Positions 7,106 to 14,271 of a stretch of 17,968 nt of DNA are shown here, in pieces. The DNA comes from JAFAVN01 sp036378375. Its GTDB lineage: Bacteria > Verrucomicrobiota > Verrucomicrobiia > Chthoniobacterales > JAFAMB01. Below the pieces are notes generated by a model. It worked only from the letters and a program-made list of their open reading frames with translations, was not told where the DNA came from and made no database searches. The stretch covers positions 1 to 17,968 of the forward strand of contig DASUWQ010000546.1 in assembly GCA_036378375.1 (NCBI GenBank), written 5' to 3'. Position 1 is the stretch's first letter; each line of letters opens with the position of its first letter. The translations under genes were made by a program, and so were the position numbers.

Positions 7106-7585
7106 CTAGCGTCTGTACGCGTCCGCAAGCATCACATTCACTCCGCGCCAACCCCAATACACGGCGTGATGTTGGATCAGACCTTGAGCGTTCAATTCCA
7201 TCGATTCCACGAAATCCATTTGCTCGCCGTCCGGTTTTTGACGGGGATATTCCCAGATCAGCTTCTTTCCGTCCGTGAAATAACCCTTTCGGTAATACTT
7301 GCGAATACTGGGTTTGCGCCGGCCGACTTCCCGGAAAAACGGTCGCATCTCCTCATGTCCTCGGCAGATACCACGTTCGGTCCCCATCAAATGGGGAATC
7401 AGCGGGGTCTCGATGATCGAGTCTTCAGCGTAAAGAGCCAGCAGCCCCTCCACTCCCTCGTCTAATCTTTCCGGAGGCAGTTCTTCGAGGCGGGCGAGAG
7501 CAGCATCCCAATCGTGATAGATCCTCTCGACCTTCTCATTGGTGAGCTCGGGATTAAGCGCGTGGGTGTTCGATCCGTGAGTCAT
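7106..7585 (-). CDS. NTF2-like / SnoaL-like domain protein
   Basis: A 159-residue soluble protein. The early helix 'VERIYHDWDAALARLEELPPERL', then 'LLALYAEDSIIETPLIP', 'CRGHEEMRPFFREV' and the late strands 'MDFVESMELNAQGLIQHHAVYWGWRGV' follow the order of an NTF2-like (SnoaL / nuclear transport factor 2) cone fold. Members are often small-molecule isomerases, hydrolases or binding proteins, so no substrate can be named. The start has a good ribosome site, GAGGAG about 8 bases before the ATG at 7585. It lies downstream of tRNA-Arg on the same strand and appears to be a single-gene unit. Confidence 0.75.
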   Translation of the reverse strand: MTHGSNTHALNPELTNEKVERIYHDWDAALARLEELPPERLDEGVEGLLALYAEDSIIETPLIPHLMGTERGICRGHEEMRPFFREVGRRKPSIRKYYRKGYFTDGKKLIWEYPRQKPDGEQMDFVESMELNAQGLIQHHAVYWGWRGVNVMLADAYRR

Positions 7586-7653
7586 AGATTTCTCCTCAAC
7601 AACTCAAAGTTCGCTGAGCACAGGCCGGCCGGCCGTGCATCGCAATCCGGACG

Positions 7654-7764
7654 TTAGGCACTCGCCTCAGTGTGCGCTTCAAAGAATGAGATCAGTTCTT
7701 CTTCAGAAATCCTCCCGGCAACCACTCCTTCAATTGTTTCTACGACTTGCGCGTCGGTCGCCAT
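7654..7764 (-). CDS. Possible small ORF or gene remnant beside tRNA-Arg
   Basis: A 36-codon frame from ATG 7764 to TAA 7654, beginning MATDAQVVETIEGVVAGRIS and then acidic. The same frame stays open upstream, with protein-like sequence (LPELAQCYQL) right up to the 3' end of the tRNA gene, and no start codon in the extension. It reads like real coding sequence cut off at the tRNA, either a remnant or a small gene whose start I cannot place. No ribosome site before the ATG, and no family recognised. Confidence 0.3.
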   Translation of the reverse strand: MATDAQVVETIEGVVAGRISEEELISFFEAHTEASA

Positions 7765-7811
7765 CAACTGATAGCACTGTGCAAGTTCAGGAAGAACTCC
7801 CCTATTCCAAA

Positions 7812-7885
7812 CGCGCTCGGCAGGACTCGAACCTGCGACCCAGGGATTAGAAATCCCTTGCTCTATCCAGCTGAGCTACGAGCGC
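7812..7885 (-). tRNA. tRNA-Arg (anticodon UCU)
   Basis: A 74-base cloverleaf on the minus strand, 5' end at 7885. The acceptor stem GCGCTCG pairs with CGAGCGC, the D stem is GCTC/GAGC, and the anticodon stem AGGGA/TCCCT encloses the loop TTTCTAA, giving anticodon UCU (reads AGA/AGG). The variable loop is 5 bases and the T arm is GCAGG-TTCGAGT-CCTGC. The discriminator base is G. No CCA is encoded, so the transcript depends on the CCA-adding enzyme. Confidence 0.96.
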
Positions 7886-7976
7886 AAATACACCGGATTG
7901 AAGGATGGGAAGGTTAACCTAGGATGGCGGAAGGTCAATCGGTGAAGTCGCAGGGTTCGGCATGCTTCTCCCGCTG

Positions 7977-8319
7977 TTAAAAACCTAAATCACAGGACGG
8001 AACATCACCAAGGTCACAAAGACAGAAAATTCTCACGCAAAGCCGCCAAGGCGCAAAGAGAAGACAGAGTTTGAACAAAAGATAACCCGGGCAACAGAGA
8101 TCTTTGTTTTCTCCGTCAGCTCCCGTTTAACGGTTCTGCGCCTAGTTTTTTAGGACGGAGAAAAACGATCAGAGAGTAGAAAGCGAAATCGTCAGCTCAG
8201 TCCTGCCTGTTTGAGTCCACATTTGTCTTAAATCTTTGCGCCTTGGCGTCTTTGCGTGAGATTTGCTCTGTCTTTATGGCCTTTGTGATCTTCCCGAACT
8301 GTGAATTTTAGGTTTTAAG
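7977..8319. repeat. MITE-like element with long terminal inverted repeats
   Basis: About 343 bp without a coding frame. The terminal arms (about 7977-8060 and 8232-8319) are inverted copies. The best-matching part is CTCACGCAAAGCCGCCAAGG onward (8032-8060) against the complement of 8232-8260, with 2 differences in 29. The outer ends share a TTAAAACCTAAA-type string. An inner perfect 11-bp hairpin, TTTTCTCCGTC (8107-8117) with GACGGAGAAAA (8154-8164), sits in the centre. Arms of this 'GCCAAGGCGCAAAG' type are scattered in many environmental bacterial genomes. It lies between tRNA-Arg and the lipoprotein gene. No transposase is present. Confidence 0.8.
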
Positions 8320-8354
8320 AACCGGAATAGTTAGCGTCACGTCACTAAAGCAAA

Positions 8355-8795
8355 ATGCGAACTTTTACCGGTGCCGTTCTGATCGTGATGCTAGTCAGTT
8401 TGACGCTAACCGGCTGTGTAGAAAGGCAAGTCGTAGATGTATGCCCGAAAAGCGGCGGCCTCTTGATTGACTCGACCGACGTCCTCTACGTGAAACAGGT
8501 GCTGGCAGACACTGCCAAAGCTTACGACCTCGAGTCTCAGAAACTCGTGAGCGCCGATATGATAGGCTCGTACGAGGGCGGCAAGACAGGTACCTTTTCC
8601 GCTGGTCTCGTGTTCATTCTGCTTTGGCAGTATACCAATCCCAATCGTTTGGAGCTCGATATCAGTGGGCCCACACCAGTTGGCGCGTCGGCACTCAGTC
8701 GACGGATTTTCAGGGAGGTAAAAGCAAAGCTGATTACCCATTTCGGCAGTGATCGCGTCCGCGACCAGAGCAAGGCAGTGCTTAGTCCGATATAA
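8355..8795 (+). CDS. Hypothetical lipoprotein
   Basis: A 146-residue predicted lipoprotein. A short N-terminus (MR) and a hydrophobic stretch end in a lipobox, 'LTLTGC', with the lipidated cysteine at C21. LspA, also encoded here, would be the processing peptidase. The mature part has no family I recognise. It contains a glycine-rich, mildly hydrophobic central segment (about 72-90, GSYEGGKTGTFSAGLVFILL) and a basic C-terminal helix. No ribosome site is evident before ATG 8355. It stands alone between two repeat-bearing gaps. Confidence 0.65.
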   Translation: MRTFTGAVLIVMLVSLTLTGCVERQVVDVCPKSGGLLIDSTDVLYVKQVLADTAKAYDLESQKLVSADMIGSYEGGKTGTFSAGLVFILLWQYTNPNRLELDISGPTPVGASALSRRIFREVKAKLITHFGSDRVRDQSKAVLSPI

Positions 8796-8846
8796 AGGCG
8801 CCGCTAGGTAGCTAGCCCGGCCACAACCCAGAGTCTCCCCATTACG

Positions 8847-8873
8847 GAAGGATCACAAAGGCCTCCAAGACAG
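8847..8873. repeat. Fragment of the MITE-like element's terminal arm
   Basis: GGATCACAAAGGCC and flanking bases (about 27 bases, ending AAGACAGA) closely match the complement of part of the right arm of the 7977-8319 element. The region after it, 'ACAGAAGGAAACGAAGG' and 'TAACGAAGGA' (8882-8908), is a simple purine-rich repeat often seen with such elements. Nothing else was seen between 8796 and 9036. Confidence 0.55.
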
Positions 8874-9036
8874 ATTTTTTTACAGAAGGAAACGAAGGTA
8901 ACGAAGGATAGAATCTGAATTTTAGTCCAACGAGTCGGATCCAGATGCGTTCAATCAACAAATGCGTCAGCGCGGACAAAAGAAGGAAACCTGCAAAGGC
9001 CGGACTCTAAGGTTCACGGAAAACCGCGTGGAAAGT

Positions 9037-9537
9037 ATGCATAAGTCCGATCACGTTAGTAAAAGTGTCGTTTACAGCGGCCACTCGAACGATCTGCGTC
9101 CGAGTAACCAGTATCTCACTAGTTTATCTCTCCCCGCGGATGACTATTGTTTGCTCATCGGCGAAGTCCCGGCCGGCGCTATCGTCCCGTTTCACAGCCA
9201 TGCCGATCGCGAAACCTTCTATGTCCTTTCAGGAGAAATGAACTTCTACGACGGAACGTCATGGCAAGTATTGAAGCGAGGCGAATTCGTTGACGTGCTT
9301 GGTAATACCCGACACGCCTGGCGCAACGCATCTGAATCCGGCGCTTCTCTCCTTATCGCAACCACCGTAAGAATGGGCGTGTTCCTCCAAAAGGCATCGT
9401 CCGCGGCCAACACCACGGCGGCGGGTACGGAGAAGGACCAATTCTTCAAATTGGTTCAGGAGTACGGTTATTGGTTGGGTAGTCCCGAGGACAATGCAGC
9501 TATCGGACTGGCGACTAATTGGAAGGGGGTTGGCTAG
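9037..9537 (+). CDS. Single-domain cupin protein
   Basis: A 166-residue protein with one cupin barrel. Motif 1 is complete: G47, H53, H55, E59 and G66 in 'GAIVPFHSHADRETFYVLSG', the metal-binding set. Motif 2, 'GEFVDVLGNTRHAWRN' (82-97), keeps H93 and N97 but has Leu for the usual Pro. A bound metal is expected, but the substrate is not predictable because cupins include dioxygenases, isomerases and sensors. ATG 9037 was preferred to an upstream ATG at 8962 because the added 25 residues are basic and unlike the family. The ribosome site (GGAAAG) is weak and close. The C-terminal ~45 residues (119-166) lie outside the barrel. The gene converges on the SRPBCC gene. Confidence 0.85.
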   Translation: MHKSDHVSKSVVYSGHSNDLRPSNQYLTSLSLPADDYCLLIGEVPAGAIVPFHSHADRETFYVLSGEMNFYDGTSWQVLKRGEFVDVLGNTRHAWRNASESGASLLIATTVRMGVFLQKASSAANTTAAGTEKDQFFKLVQEYGYWLGSPEDNAAIGLATNWKGVG

Positions 9538-9666
9538 ACAAGAAAAGAAGAGGGCAAGAACTAGGGTCAACTTTTAGTAAACAACATTTTGTCTAAGCGT
9601 TACGCTCGTTCGAATATAAGCAACATAAACAAAGCGGTCATTGCTCATCGGTTCCTCCCTTCTGTC

Positions 9667-10092
9667 TTAGCTATTCCGCGATTCGCAGTGCAGCTTCAGC
9701 TTCTGTAACGCCACCCCCCAGTTGTAGTTGCAGAAAGCGAAGTACTCGTTGTCTTCATCCCAGCCCGTGTGACGGAAGTTGAGGACGCTCGTTCCATCCT
9801 GTTCAGAGATTTCGAAAATGACGTGGGTGCCGGTCCAAGCGGAGGCAGGGCTGCTTTTAGCATGAGTGCTGATGCATTCCCACTCTACGTGTCGATCCCG
9901 AGTGTTTATCAGCACCTTCATTTTCAGGACGCCGTGGCCCGGCCCGGGACGGAATTCCAGCACCGTGCCCGCTTCTGACCTGACCGTGTCCGGTTTGTCC
10001 CACCAACTACCGATCCCCGTCTCTGTGCTGATTGCGTGATACAGATCCGTGGCTGGCACGCGTATCGACACCTGATGTCGTATCGATCCCAT
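9667..10092 (-). CDS. SRPBCC / AHSA1-type domain protein
   Basis: A 141-residue START-like (SRPBCC) protein of the Aha1 C-terminal-like type. 'HQVSIRVPATDLYHAISTET' then 'GIGSWWD' is the characteristic opening strand, two helices and WW pair. Later strands ('GTVLEFRPGPGHGVLKMKV', 'THVIFEISEQDGTSVLNFRHTGW') and the closing helix 'YNWGVALQKLKLHCE' complete the fold, which makes a ligand pocket. Function within this large family is not predictable. It follows the VOC gene by 26 bases on the same strand, so the two are very likely one operon. No clear ribosome site. Confidence 0.85.
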   Translation of the reverse strand: MGSIRHQVSIRVPATDLYHAISTETGIGSWWDKPDTVRSEAGTVLEFRPGPGHGVLKMKVLINTRDRHVEWECISTHAKSSPASAWTGTHVIFEISEQDGTSVLNFRHTGWDEDNEYFAFCNYNWGVALQKLKLHCESRNS

Positions 10093-10118
10093 ATGGTTAC
10101 TCAGAGGTGGCCGACGCT

Positions 10119-10505
10119 CTACCTTGGCCCGGCGAGGCCAATCAAATGACCTTCTGGATCCGTGAAGTGGCCGACAACGAGATCTGCCCCCGGGTTTCTT
10201 TCGGGGCCCATTCGGCGCGTCCCGCCAAGGCTCTCGGCTTTATGGAGTGCTGCCTCGACGTCGGGAACGCCGACGTAAAAGATCACGTAACCGTCGCGAT
10301 CGCCGCCTCCGCCCACCCCACCCGGGATACCCGTCCCATCGCTCGTGGTGTATCGGTTGATGAACCCGTAATTCCCCGGCTGCGAGATCGCTTCCGCGAC
10401 CGGGGCACTCGTGTCGAATTCCCATCCGAACAGGTTGCCATAGTAACTCCGAAGCTTCTTGGCATCCTTCCCGATGATCTCAAAGTGTACAACTGGCTGC
10501 CCCAT
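10119..10505 (-). CDS. VOC (glyoxalase/dioxygenase-like) family protein
   Basis: A 128-residue vicinal-oxygen-chelate protein with two βαβββ modules. The first starts 'GQPVVHFEIIGKDAKKLRSY' and the second ends 'GHFTDPEGHLIGLAGPR'. H7 is in the usual first metal-ligand position, and an acid or histidine of the final DPEGH block would complete the site. The start at 10505 was chosen for its ribosome site, GAGGAG with 9-base spacing. An upstream in-frame ATG at 10580 would add 25 residues not typical of the family. It is probably co-transcribed with the SRPBCC gene downstream. VOC and AHSA1 genes are often paired in soil bacteria. Substrate unknown. Confidence 0.88.
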   Translation of the reverse strand: MGQPVVHFEIIGKDAKKLRSYYGNLFGWEFDTSAPVAEAISQPGNYGFINRYTTSDGTGIPGGVGGGGDRDGYVIFYVGVPDVEAALHKAESLGGTRRMGPERNPGADLVVGHFTDPEGHLIGLAGPR

Positions 10506-10669
10506 AATGACTATCTCCTCTATTGACTCGATTTGTTGCTCGTTTGACTTCAATAGATACAACGAACGACCGGAGGCCATTAGGACAGCTGCCTCGCGAT
10601 TCTAATTACTTTCTTTATCCAACGCTGCCTCACGGTGCTGTCGGAATAGCGATTAACTGAATTCTGCCC

Positions 10670-10710
10670 GACCGGTCGGCCTCGTCCCGCGGCCGCGGGA
10701 AGACAGCGCT
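10670..10710. repeat. GC-rich palindromic dispersed repeat (CCCGCGGCCGCGGG family), copy 1
   Basis: GACCGGTCGGCCTCGTCCCG followed by CGGCCGCGGGAAGACAGCGCT. The centre CCCGCGGCCGCGGG is a perfect palindrome. Related copies are at 12843-12866 (left half) and 13234-13263 (right half). Confidence 0.6.
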
Positions 10711-10724
10711 AAACGAGTCAATCA

Positions 10725-10752
10725 CCGGACGAGCGGGAGCTCGTCCCTACCG
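10725..10752. repeat. Short dispersed repeat, copy 4
   Basis: CCGGACGAGCGGGAGCTCGT followed by CCCTACCG, the most regular copy of the 28-bp family. It contains the palindrome ACGAGC-GGGA-GCTCGT. Confidence 0.75.
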
Positions 10753-10845
10753 GGCCTTGAGTTTTTCCACGCCTGCCCCACATTACGCCTTCCAGGAGGA
10801 AATAGGGTACTCACAAGACGTAACGTACGAAGGGGGAAACAAATC

Positions 10846-11919
10846 ATGACGAAAACAGTGAAGCTTTTTATTCCAGGGCCGGTCGAAGTGTCGCCGAAGA
10901 CATTTGCGGCGATGACGACACCTATGATCGGGCATCGCAGCGGCGATTTTAAGAATCTCTACCGCGAGATTCATCCGCGCCTGCAGTCGCTCTTCCAGAC
11001 TAACAAGCAGGTTTACCTCTCGACCTCTTCCGCCTGGGGCATCATGGAAGGAGCGGTCCGCAACCTGGTCAATAAAGGGGTGCTAAACTGTATGTGCGGC
11101 GCCTTCTCCGATAAATGGTACGACGTCAGCAAGCGTTGCGGAAAAGAAGCGGCTGCTTTGCAGGTTGAATGGGGACAACCCATAGATCCCGCCGCGGTGG
11201 ATCAGGCTCTAGCCACGGGCAAATTCGATGCCTTGACCTTGATTCATAATGAGACCTCGACCGGATTAATGAATCCGTTGGCTGAGATCAGCGCGGTGCT
11301 GAAGAAATATCCGGATGTGATGTTCATCGTGGACACGGTTTCGTCGTTTTCCGGGTTGCCCATCCCGACGGATGAGCTTGGGATCGATATGATGGTCACC
11401 GGCAGCCAAAAAGCGTTGGCCTTACCGCCCGGGTTCTCGCTATTTGCTTGCTCGGATAAAGCCATGGAACGAGCGACCCAGGTCTCGGGCCGCGGATACT
11501 ATTTCGATCTTTTGGAGTTCAAAAAGAACGGGGAAGAATTCATGACCCCGAGCACCCCGAGTATCGCTCATATTTTTGGGCTGCGTTCCAAGCTGGAAGA
11601 TATTTTCGATGAAGGTCTGGAGAATCGCTACCGGCGCCATCGCGAGACGAATGCCATCGTGCATGAATGGGTGAAAGAGAACGGTTTTGAGTTCTTCGCC
11701 AAGGACGGTTTTCGGTCCGTGACCCTCACCTGCATACGGAACAATCGAGAGATCGATGTTCCCCAGTTTACCAAAAAATTGAGGGATGAATTCGGTTTCC
11801 AGATCGACGGCGGCTACGGGAAGATCAAAGGCAAAAGTTTCCGGGTTTCGAATATGGGAGATGAGACGATCGAGACGGTTAAGACGCTGTTAGAAGCTAT
11901 GAGCCGCTGTTTGCCGTAG
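10846..11919 (+). CDS. PLP-dependent class V aminotransferase (alanine-/serine-glyoxylate aminotransferase type)
   Basis: A 357-residue fold-type I PLP enzyme. 'LFIPGPVEVSP' (7-17) and 'MIGHRSGDFKNLYREI' are diagnostic of the alanine-glyoxylate / serine-pyruvate aminotransferase branch of class V. 'LSTSSAWGIMEGA' binds the cofactor phosphate, 'HNETSTGLMNPL' and 'VDTVSSFSGLP' line the site, and K189 in 'TGSQKALALPPG' is the Schiff-base lysine. The probable role is transfer of an amino group from alanine or serine to glyoxylate or pyruvate in the cytoplasm. The donor cannot be fixed from sequence, and a related aminotransferase or lyase activity remains possible. Ribosome site AGGGGG, 9-base spacing. 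Stands alone, with no other photorespiratory-type gene nearby. Confidence 0.9.
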   Translation: MTKTVKLFIPGPVEVSPKTFAAMTTPMIGHRSGDFKNLYREIHPRLQSLFQTNKQVYLSTSSAWGIMEGAVRNLVNKGVLNCMCGAFSDKWYDVSKRCGKEAAALQVEWGQPIDPAAVDQALATGKFDALTLIHNETSTGLMNPLAEISAVLKKYPDVMFIVDTVSSFSGLPIPTDELGIDMMVTGSQKALALPPGFSLFACSDKAMERATQVSGRGYYFDLLEFKKNGEEFMTPSTPSIAHIFGLRSKLEDIFDEGLENRYRRHRETNAIVHEWVKENGFEFFAKDGFRSVTLTCIRNNREIDVPQFTKKLRDEFGFQIDGGYGKIKGKSFRVSNMGDETIETVKTLLEAMSRCLP

Positions 11920-11930
11920 GGCTCCGTTAA

Positions 11931-12250
11931 TCGTCCTCCTACTCGTCGTCCTCGTCCTCGAGAGTTTGTCCGCGGGCTGGGCCACCGTTAACCGGCTCCG
12001 ACTTCGCCAGTTGATCACCAGCCAGTTAGATGCATCGGGACAGGCTACGTCGGACAAGTCGGCGCGTTTTTCGGCCTAACCAGATCCGGTCGCAGGTTCC
12101 ATCCGAACGACTCCGCAGGCGTCTTAGGGTTGTTCGGGAGCCTCGCCCTACCAAAAAAGCCGAGGCGATGCCCACCTTTTACCAGGTCAATGACGCCACA
12201 CGCGGTTGACACGCCTTTCGAGGACGAGGACGACGACGAGTGGGAGAACG
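11931..12250. repeat. 320-bp inverted-repeat element with (CTCGTC)n arms
   Basis: The left arm, TCCTCCTACTCGTCGTCCTC onward (11931-11964), is matched in reverse by GAGGACGAGGACGACGACGA and neighbours (12216-12250). The arms are about 30 bp with one 3-base indel and a few mismatches. The inside is non-coding and includes a copy of the short dispersed repeat (12131-12152). The element fills most of the 385-base gap between the aminotransferase and the next gene. The arms look like acid-rich coding sequence but lead into no protein. Confidence 0.7.
12131..12152. repeat. Short dispersed repeat, copy 5
   Basis: TGTTCGGGAGCCTCGCCCTA followed by CC, a shortened copy of the 28-bp family. With GCCGAGGC at 12159-12166 its GCCTCG can form a 6-bp stem. 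Confidence 0.6.
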
Positions 12251-12304
12251 ATTCGGCACGCTAGCGTTGACACCGAAAGCGCACATTATTTAGACTTCGC
12301 CGCG

Positions 12305-12802
12305 ATGAAACTTCGTGTGGCCTTCTGTGCTTTTACGATTCTTCTGGCGCCTGCGGTCCTTGCGAAGACTAAGTTCATGGTTGAGGACCCGAATAACGTG
12401 GTCGTAGGACGTTATGGGATTACCTCGTCGCAGGCGTCAGCAGCTGCAGAGATTGCCGAGACTTTTCTCACCTCTGGTAAATTGGAAGTAGTACAAAAAG
12501 CCTATGTGATCCGCTATATCGGGGTAGATGCTGGTCCGCTAACCGCGGAGCAAGCCTCCAAAGAACCAGCTTCTATCGCGAAGGCCGCCCGACGGTTAGG
12601 CCACTACGGGGTCGAGTATGACGGGAACCAGCCCACCCGGGTCATTGCCATCTATGACGCAATCCGGCATCGGGTGATCCATAGCCGGCTCTACACGGTA
12701 ACCGCGGTACCAGCCCGTTACGATTACATGCGCATGGACGACGAGCTGGTCATGTATGTCGGTTCTTTTGGGAGCGAAGGAAAAGACTCGCTTCGGAAGT
12801 GA
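12305..12802 (+). CDS. Small secreted hypothetical protein
   Basis: A 165-residue protein from ATG 12305 with a clear Sec signal peptide: MKLR, a hydrophobic core (VAFCAFTILLAPAVLA, 5-20) and a likely cut after A20. The frame is open back to 12206, but that part lies in the arm of the inverted-repeat element, so the later start is preferred. The mature protein has a mixed alpha/beta look, with a helical segment (SSQASAAAEIAETFLTSGKL) and a strand-rich C-terminal half (RVIAIYDAIRHRVIHSRLYT). No family recognised. No ribosome site seen. Probably periplasmic. Confidence 0.65.
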   Translation: MKLRVAFCAFTILLAPAVLAKTKFMVEDPNNVVVGRYGITSSQASAAAEIAETFLTSGKLEVVQKAYVIRYIGVDAGPLTAEQASKEPASIAKAARRLGHYGVEYDGNQPTRVIAIYDAIRHRVIHSRLYTVTAVPARYDYMRMDDELVMYVGSFGSEGKDSLRK

Positions 12803-12842
12803 GTTTTCATGGATATAGGCACCGCTCCTTGGTGCCGGCGGC

Positions 12843-12866
12843 TGTCGGCCTCGTCCCGCAGCCGCG
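12843..12866. repeat. GC-rich palindromic dispersed repeat, copy 2 (partial)
   Basis: TGTCGGCCTCGTCCCGCAGC and CGCG match the left half of the 10670-10710 copy. Confidence 0.5.
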
Positions 12867-13098
12867 CATGCGCGTCAACCTAAGAGGCCGGAAGGCTGGA
12901 GCCAGCCAGATACGGGCATCCCGATGGCCATTAAAGGACAACGGACGGAGGGGCGTTGCATTCCGGGCTAGAGCTCGCACGGGCGTCGACGCCGACGAAT
13001 CTTTTTAGGTATAGCGCTCGGATAGACGCGACGCCCCGGGACGGGACGGATGTTTAGCACGTTGGGATCTAAGGGCCCGTAGAACCTGCCACACCTAA

Positions 13099-13187
13099 AG
13101 GGAGCCGCAGCCGGACACCTCTTTTCAACCTAGAGGCGATAGACCGGCTCCGAATCTGCAGGCGGCACCTCTCTAATGCGGCTCCCC
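13099..13187. repeat. Degenerate relative of the nested-palindrome element
   Basis: AGGGAGCCGCA (13099-13109) is matched in reverse by TGCGGCTCCCC (13177-13187), followed by TCC, and GCAGGCGGC occurs at about 13158. These are the same core strings as the arms of the 456-737 and 4174-4448 elements, but the spacing is much shorter. Confidence 0.45.
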
Positions 13188-13233
13188 TCCGCCGGGGTGG
13201 TGGTCCACGCTGTAGCCGCAACCCGGTTATGCT

Positions 13234-13263
13234 AGTCCGGCCGCGGCCGCGGGAAGGCAACGC
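13234..13263. repeat. GC-rich palindromic dispersed repeat, copy 3 (partial)
   Basis: AGTCCGGCCGCGGCCGCGGG then AAGGCAACGC matches the right half of the 10670-10710 copy. Confidence 0.5.
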
Positions 13264-13313
13264 TCCATGGCCTGGGCTTGCCGAACGGCCTCATCGGCCG
13301 ATGGTAAGCTTCT

Positions 13314-14078
13314 GTGTTTCCCGGTCCTCGAAATGAAACCGAGGAGCATTGGCTCCTGAAGCGGCTGGCTCTTGGTTGGGCTTATGAGCAGGGCTTTAAC
13401 TGTATTTCGTTCGAGGTTCGAGCGCCGCGGTCTCCCTATCGGGTAGACGTGGCTGGCTATCGGCCGGCCAAAGATCAGGAGTCTCCTATTGTCGCTCTCT
13501 TTGAATGCAAACAGAACCGCCCGGATCTGAATCGGGATTCGGCCCAGACCGTCGCGGTCGAGACTGAACTTCGGGGACTCCAGGAGCGCCGGCAACACTT
13601 GGAACGTTTGCTAGCGGTTCATTTTCCGAATGCCCGGACGTCGAGCTCGCTTTTCCCGGAGTGGGACCCGTTCGATCCGGAAACATTACCGCACGCCGGT
13701 TATCGCCGGGTTATCCGCAGAATCATGGCGTTGCAGCGGAAACTCGAAGGTAACACGAAGTTCGAGAGGGTAACCCGGTACCGGTTGGCTAACCTCCATT
13801 TTTTAGTCGCTCCGGCCGGATTAGTGCGATCTGAAAGAGTGCCTCCGGGGTGGGGTTTGTTGGAGGCGATCGAGAATGAGCGGCTAGAGCTCCGGATCCA
13901 GCCACGGTTTTACGCGACCGCGAACGGGTTAGATTGGTTGGAACGGATTTGTAGAAATAGCACGATTCGGTGGTTGAAGACGGTGGGAGCCGTCGCAGTT
14001 GCGCGAAATGAAACGGCAACAACAGAGGTTGTCTTTGCAGGGAGCGAGAAGGGAAATGTGACCAAGGTGAAAGCTTAG
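13314..14078 (+). CDS. Orphan PD-(D/E)XK nuclease-like protein
   Basis: A 254-residue protein starting at GTG 13314. A stop at 13305 leaves no other upstream start. The N-terminal third has a PD-(D/E)XK restriction-endonuclease-like core: helix 'ETEEHWLLKRLALGWAYEQG' with E11, strand 'ISFEVRAP', 'YRVDVAGYR' with D45, and 'IVALFECKQ' with E64 and K66, matching the E...D...ExK layout of metal-dependent nucleases. After it come a charged coiled-coil-like segment (about 83-105, 'ETELRGLQERRQHLERLL') and a C-terminal region I do not recognise. No methylase, helicase or other defence gene adjoins it. It could be a repair or defence nuclease, or a catalytically inert relative. A terminator overlaps its stop. 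Confidence 0.6.
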   Translation: MFPGPRNETEEHWLLKRLALGWAYEQGFNCISFEVRAPRSPYRVDVAGYRPAKDQESPIVALFECKQNRPDLNRDSAQTVAVETELRGLQERRQHLERLLAVHFPNARTSSSLFPEWDPFDPETLPHAGYRRVIRRIMALQRKLEGNTKFERVTRYRLANLHFLVAPAGLVRSERVPPGWGLLEAIENERLELRIQPRFYATANGLDWLERICRNSTIRWLKTVGAVAVARNETATTEVVFAGSEKGNVTKVKA

Positions 14079-14114
14079 CCGCAGTTCAACACCTGCGGCT
14101 ATTCCTTTTATTTT
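14077..14114 (+). terminator. Rho-independent terminator of the nuclease-like gene
   Basis: AGCCGCAG (14077-14084) and CTGCGGCT (14093-14100) form a perfect 8-bp stem with an 8-base loop, followed by the T-rich ATTCCTTTTATTTT. The left arm begins inside the TAG stop codon. Confidence 0.75.
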
Positions 14115-14171
14115 GCGATCCTCGCGTTCTTTCGCGGCTATCCCTGTCTTTATCGTATCTTAGCGCCTTTG

Positions 14172-14214
14172 GGCTGAAGCCCTGGGGTGTTCTCTTCTGC
14201 CCCTTCGGGGCAAG
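14172..14214. repeat. Small GGGCT(gaa)AGCCC / GCCCC-GGGGC hairpins
   Basis: GGGCTGAAGCCC and GCCCCTTCGGGGC are two short hairpins close together, with an intervening TGGGG. Similar 'GGGCTGAAGCCC' strings are common intergenic palindromes in bacteria. Function unknown. Confidence 0.45.
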
Positions 14215-14271
14215 GGCGCCGACCGGTCTCCCCACCTCTCGCCATTAGCATCGCACTTCCCTCGCGGCTCT

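Larger units (their letters stand above)
10506..10845. other. Divergent intergenic region, VOC gene / aminotransferase
   Basis: 340 bases between divergent genes. It carries a GC-rich palindromic repeat (10670-10710) and a copy of the short dispersed repeat (10725-10752), so promoters probably lie at the outer ends. The strongest site seen is the aminotransferase ribosome site, AGGGGG at 10831-10836, 9 bases before the ATG. No convincing -35/-10 pair was picked out. Confidence 0.55.
12803..13313. other. 511-base repeat-scarred gap with no gene
   Basis: High-GC, low-information sequence with fragments of several repeat families: the CCGCGG palindrome family (12843-12866, 13234-13263) and a degenerate GGGAGCCGC inverted pair (13099-13187). 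Frames are open for up to 69 codons but show no protein-like pattern. It looks like decayed mobile or repeat DNA. Confidence 0.6.

Noticed and set aside
6868..7157. Small frames on both strands in the gap before the NTF2-like gene
   Set aside because: They overlap each other or the real gene, lack ribosome sites and show no domain.
12799..13008. 69-codon plus-strand frame after the secreted protein gene
   Set aside because: Arginine-rich reading of GC-rich repeat DNA, no ribosome site, no family pattern.
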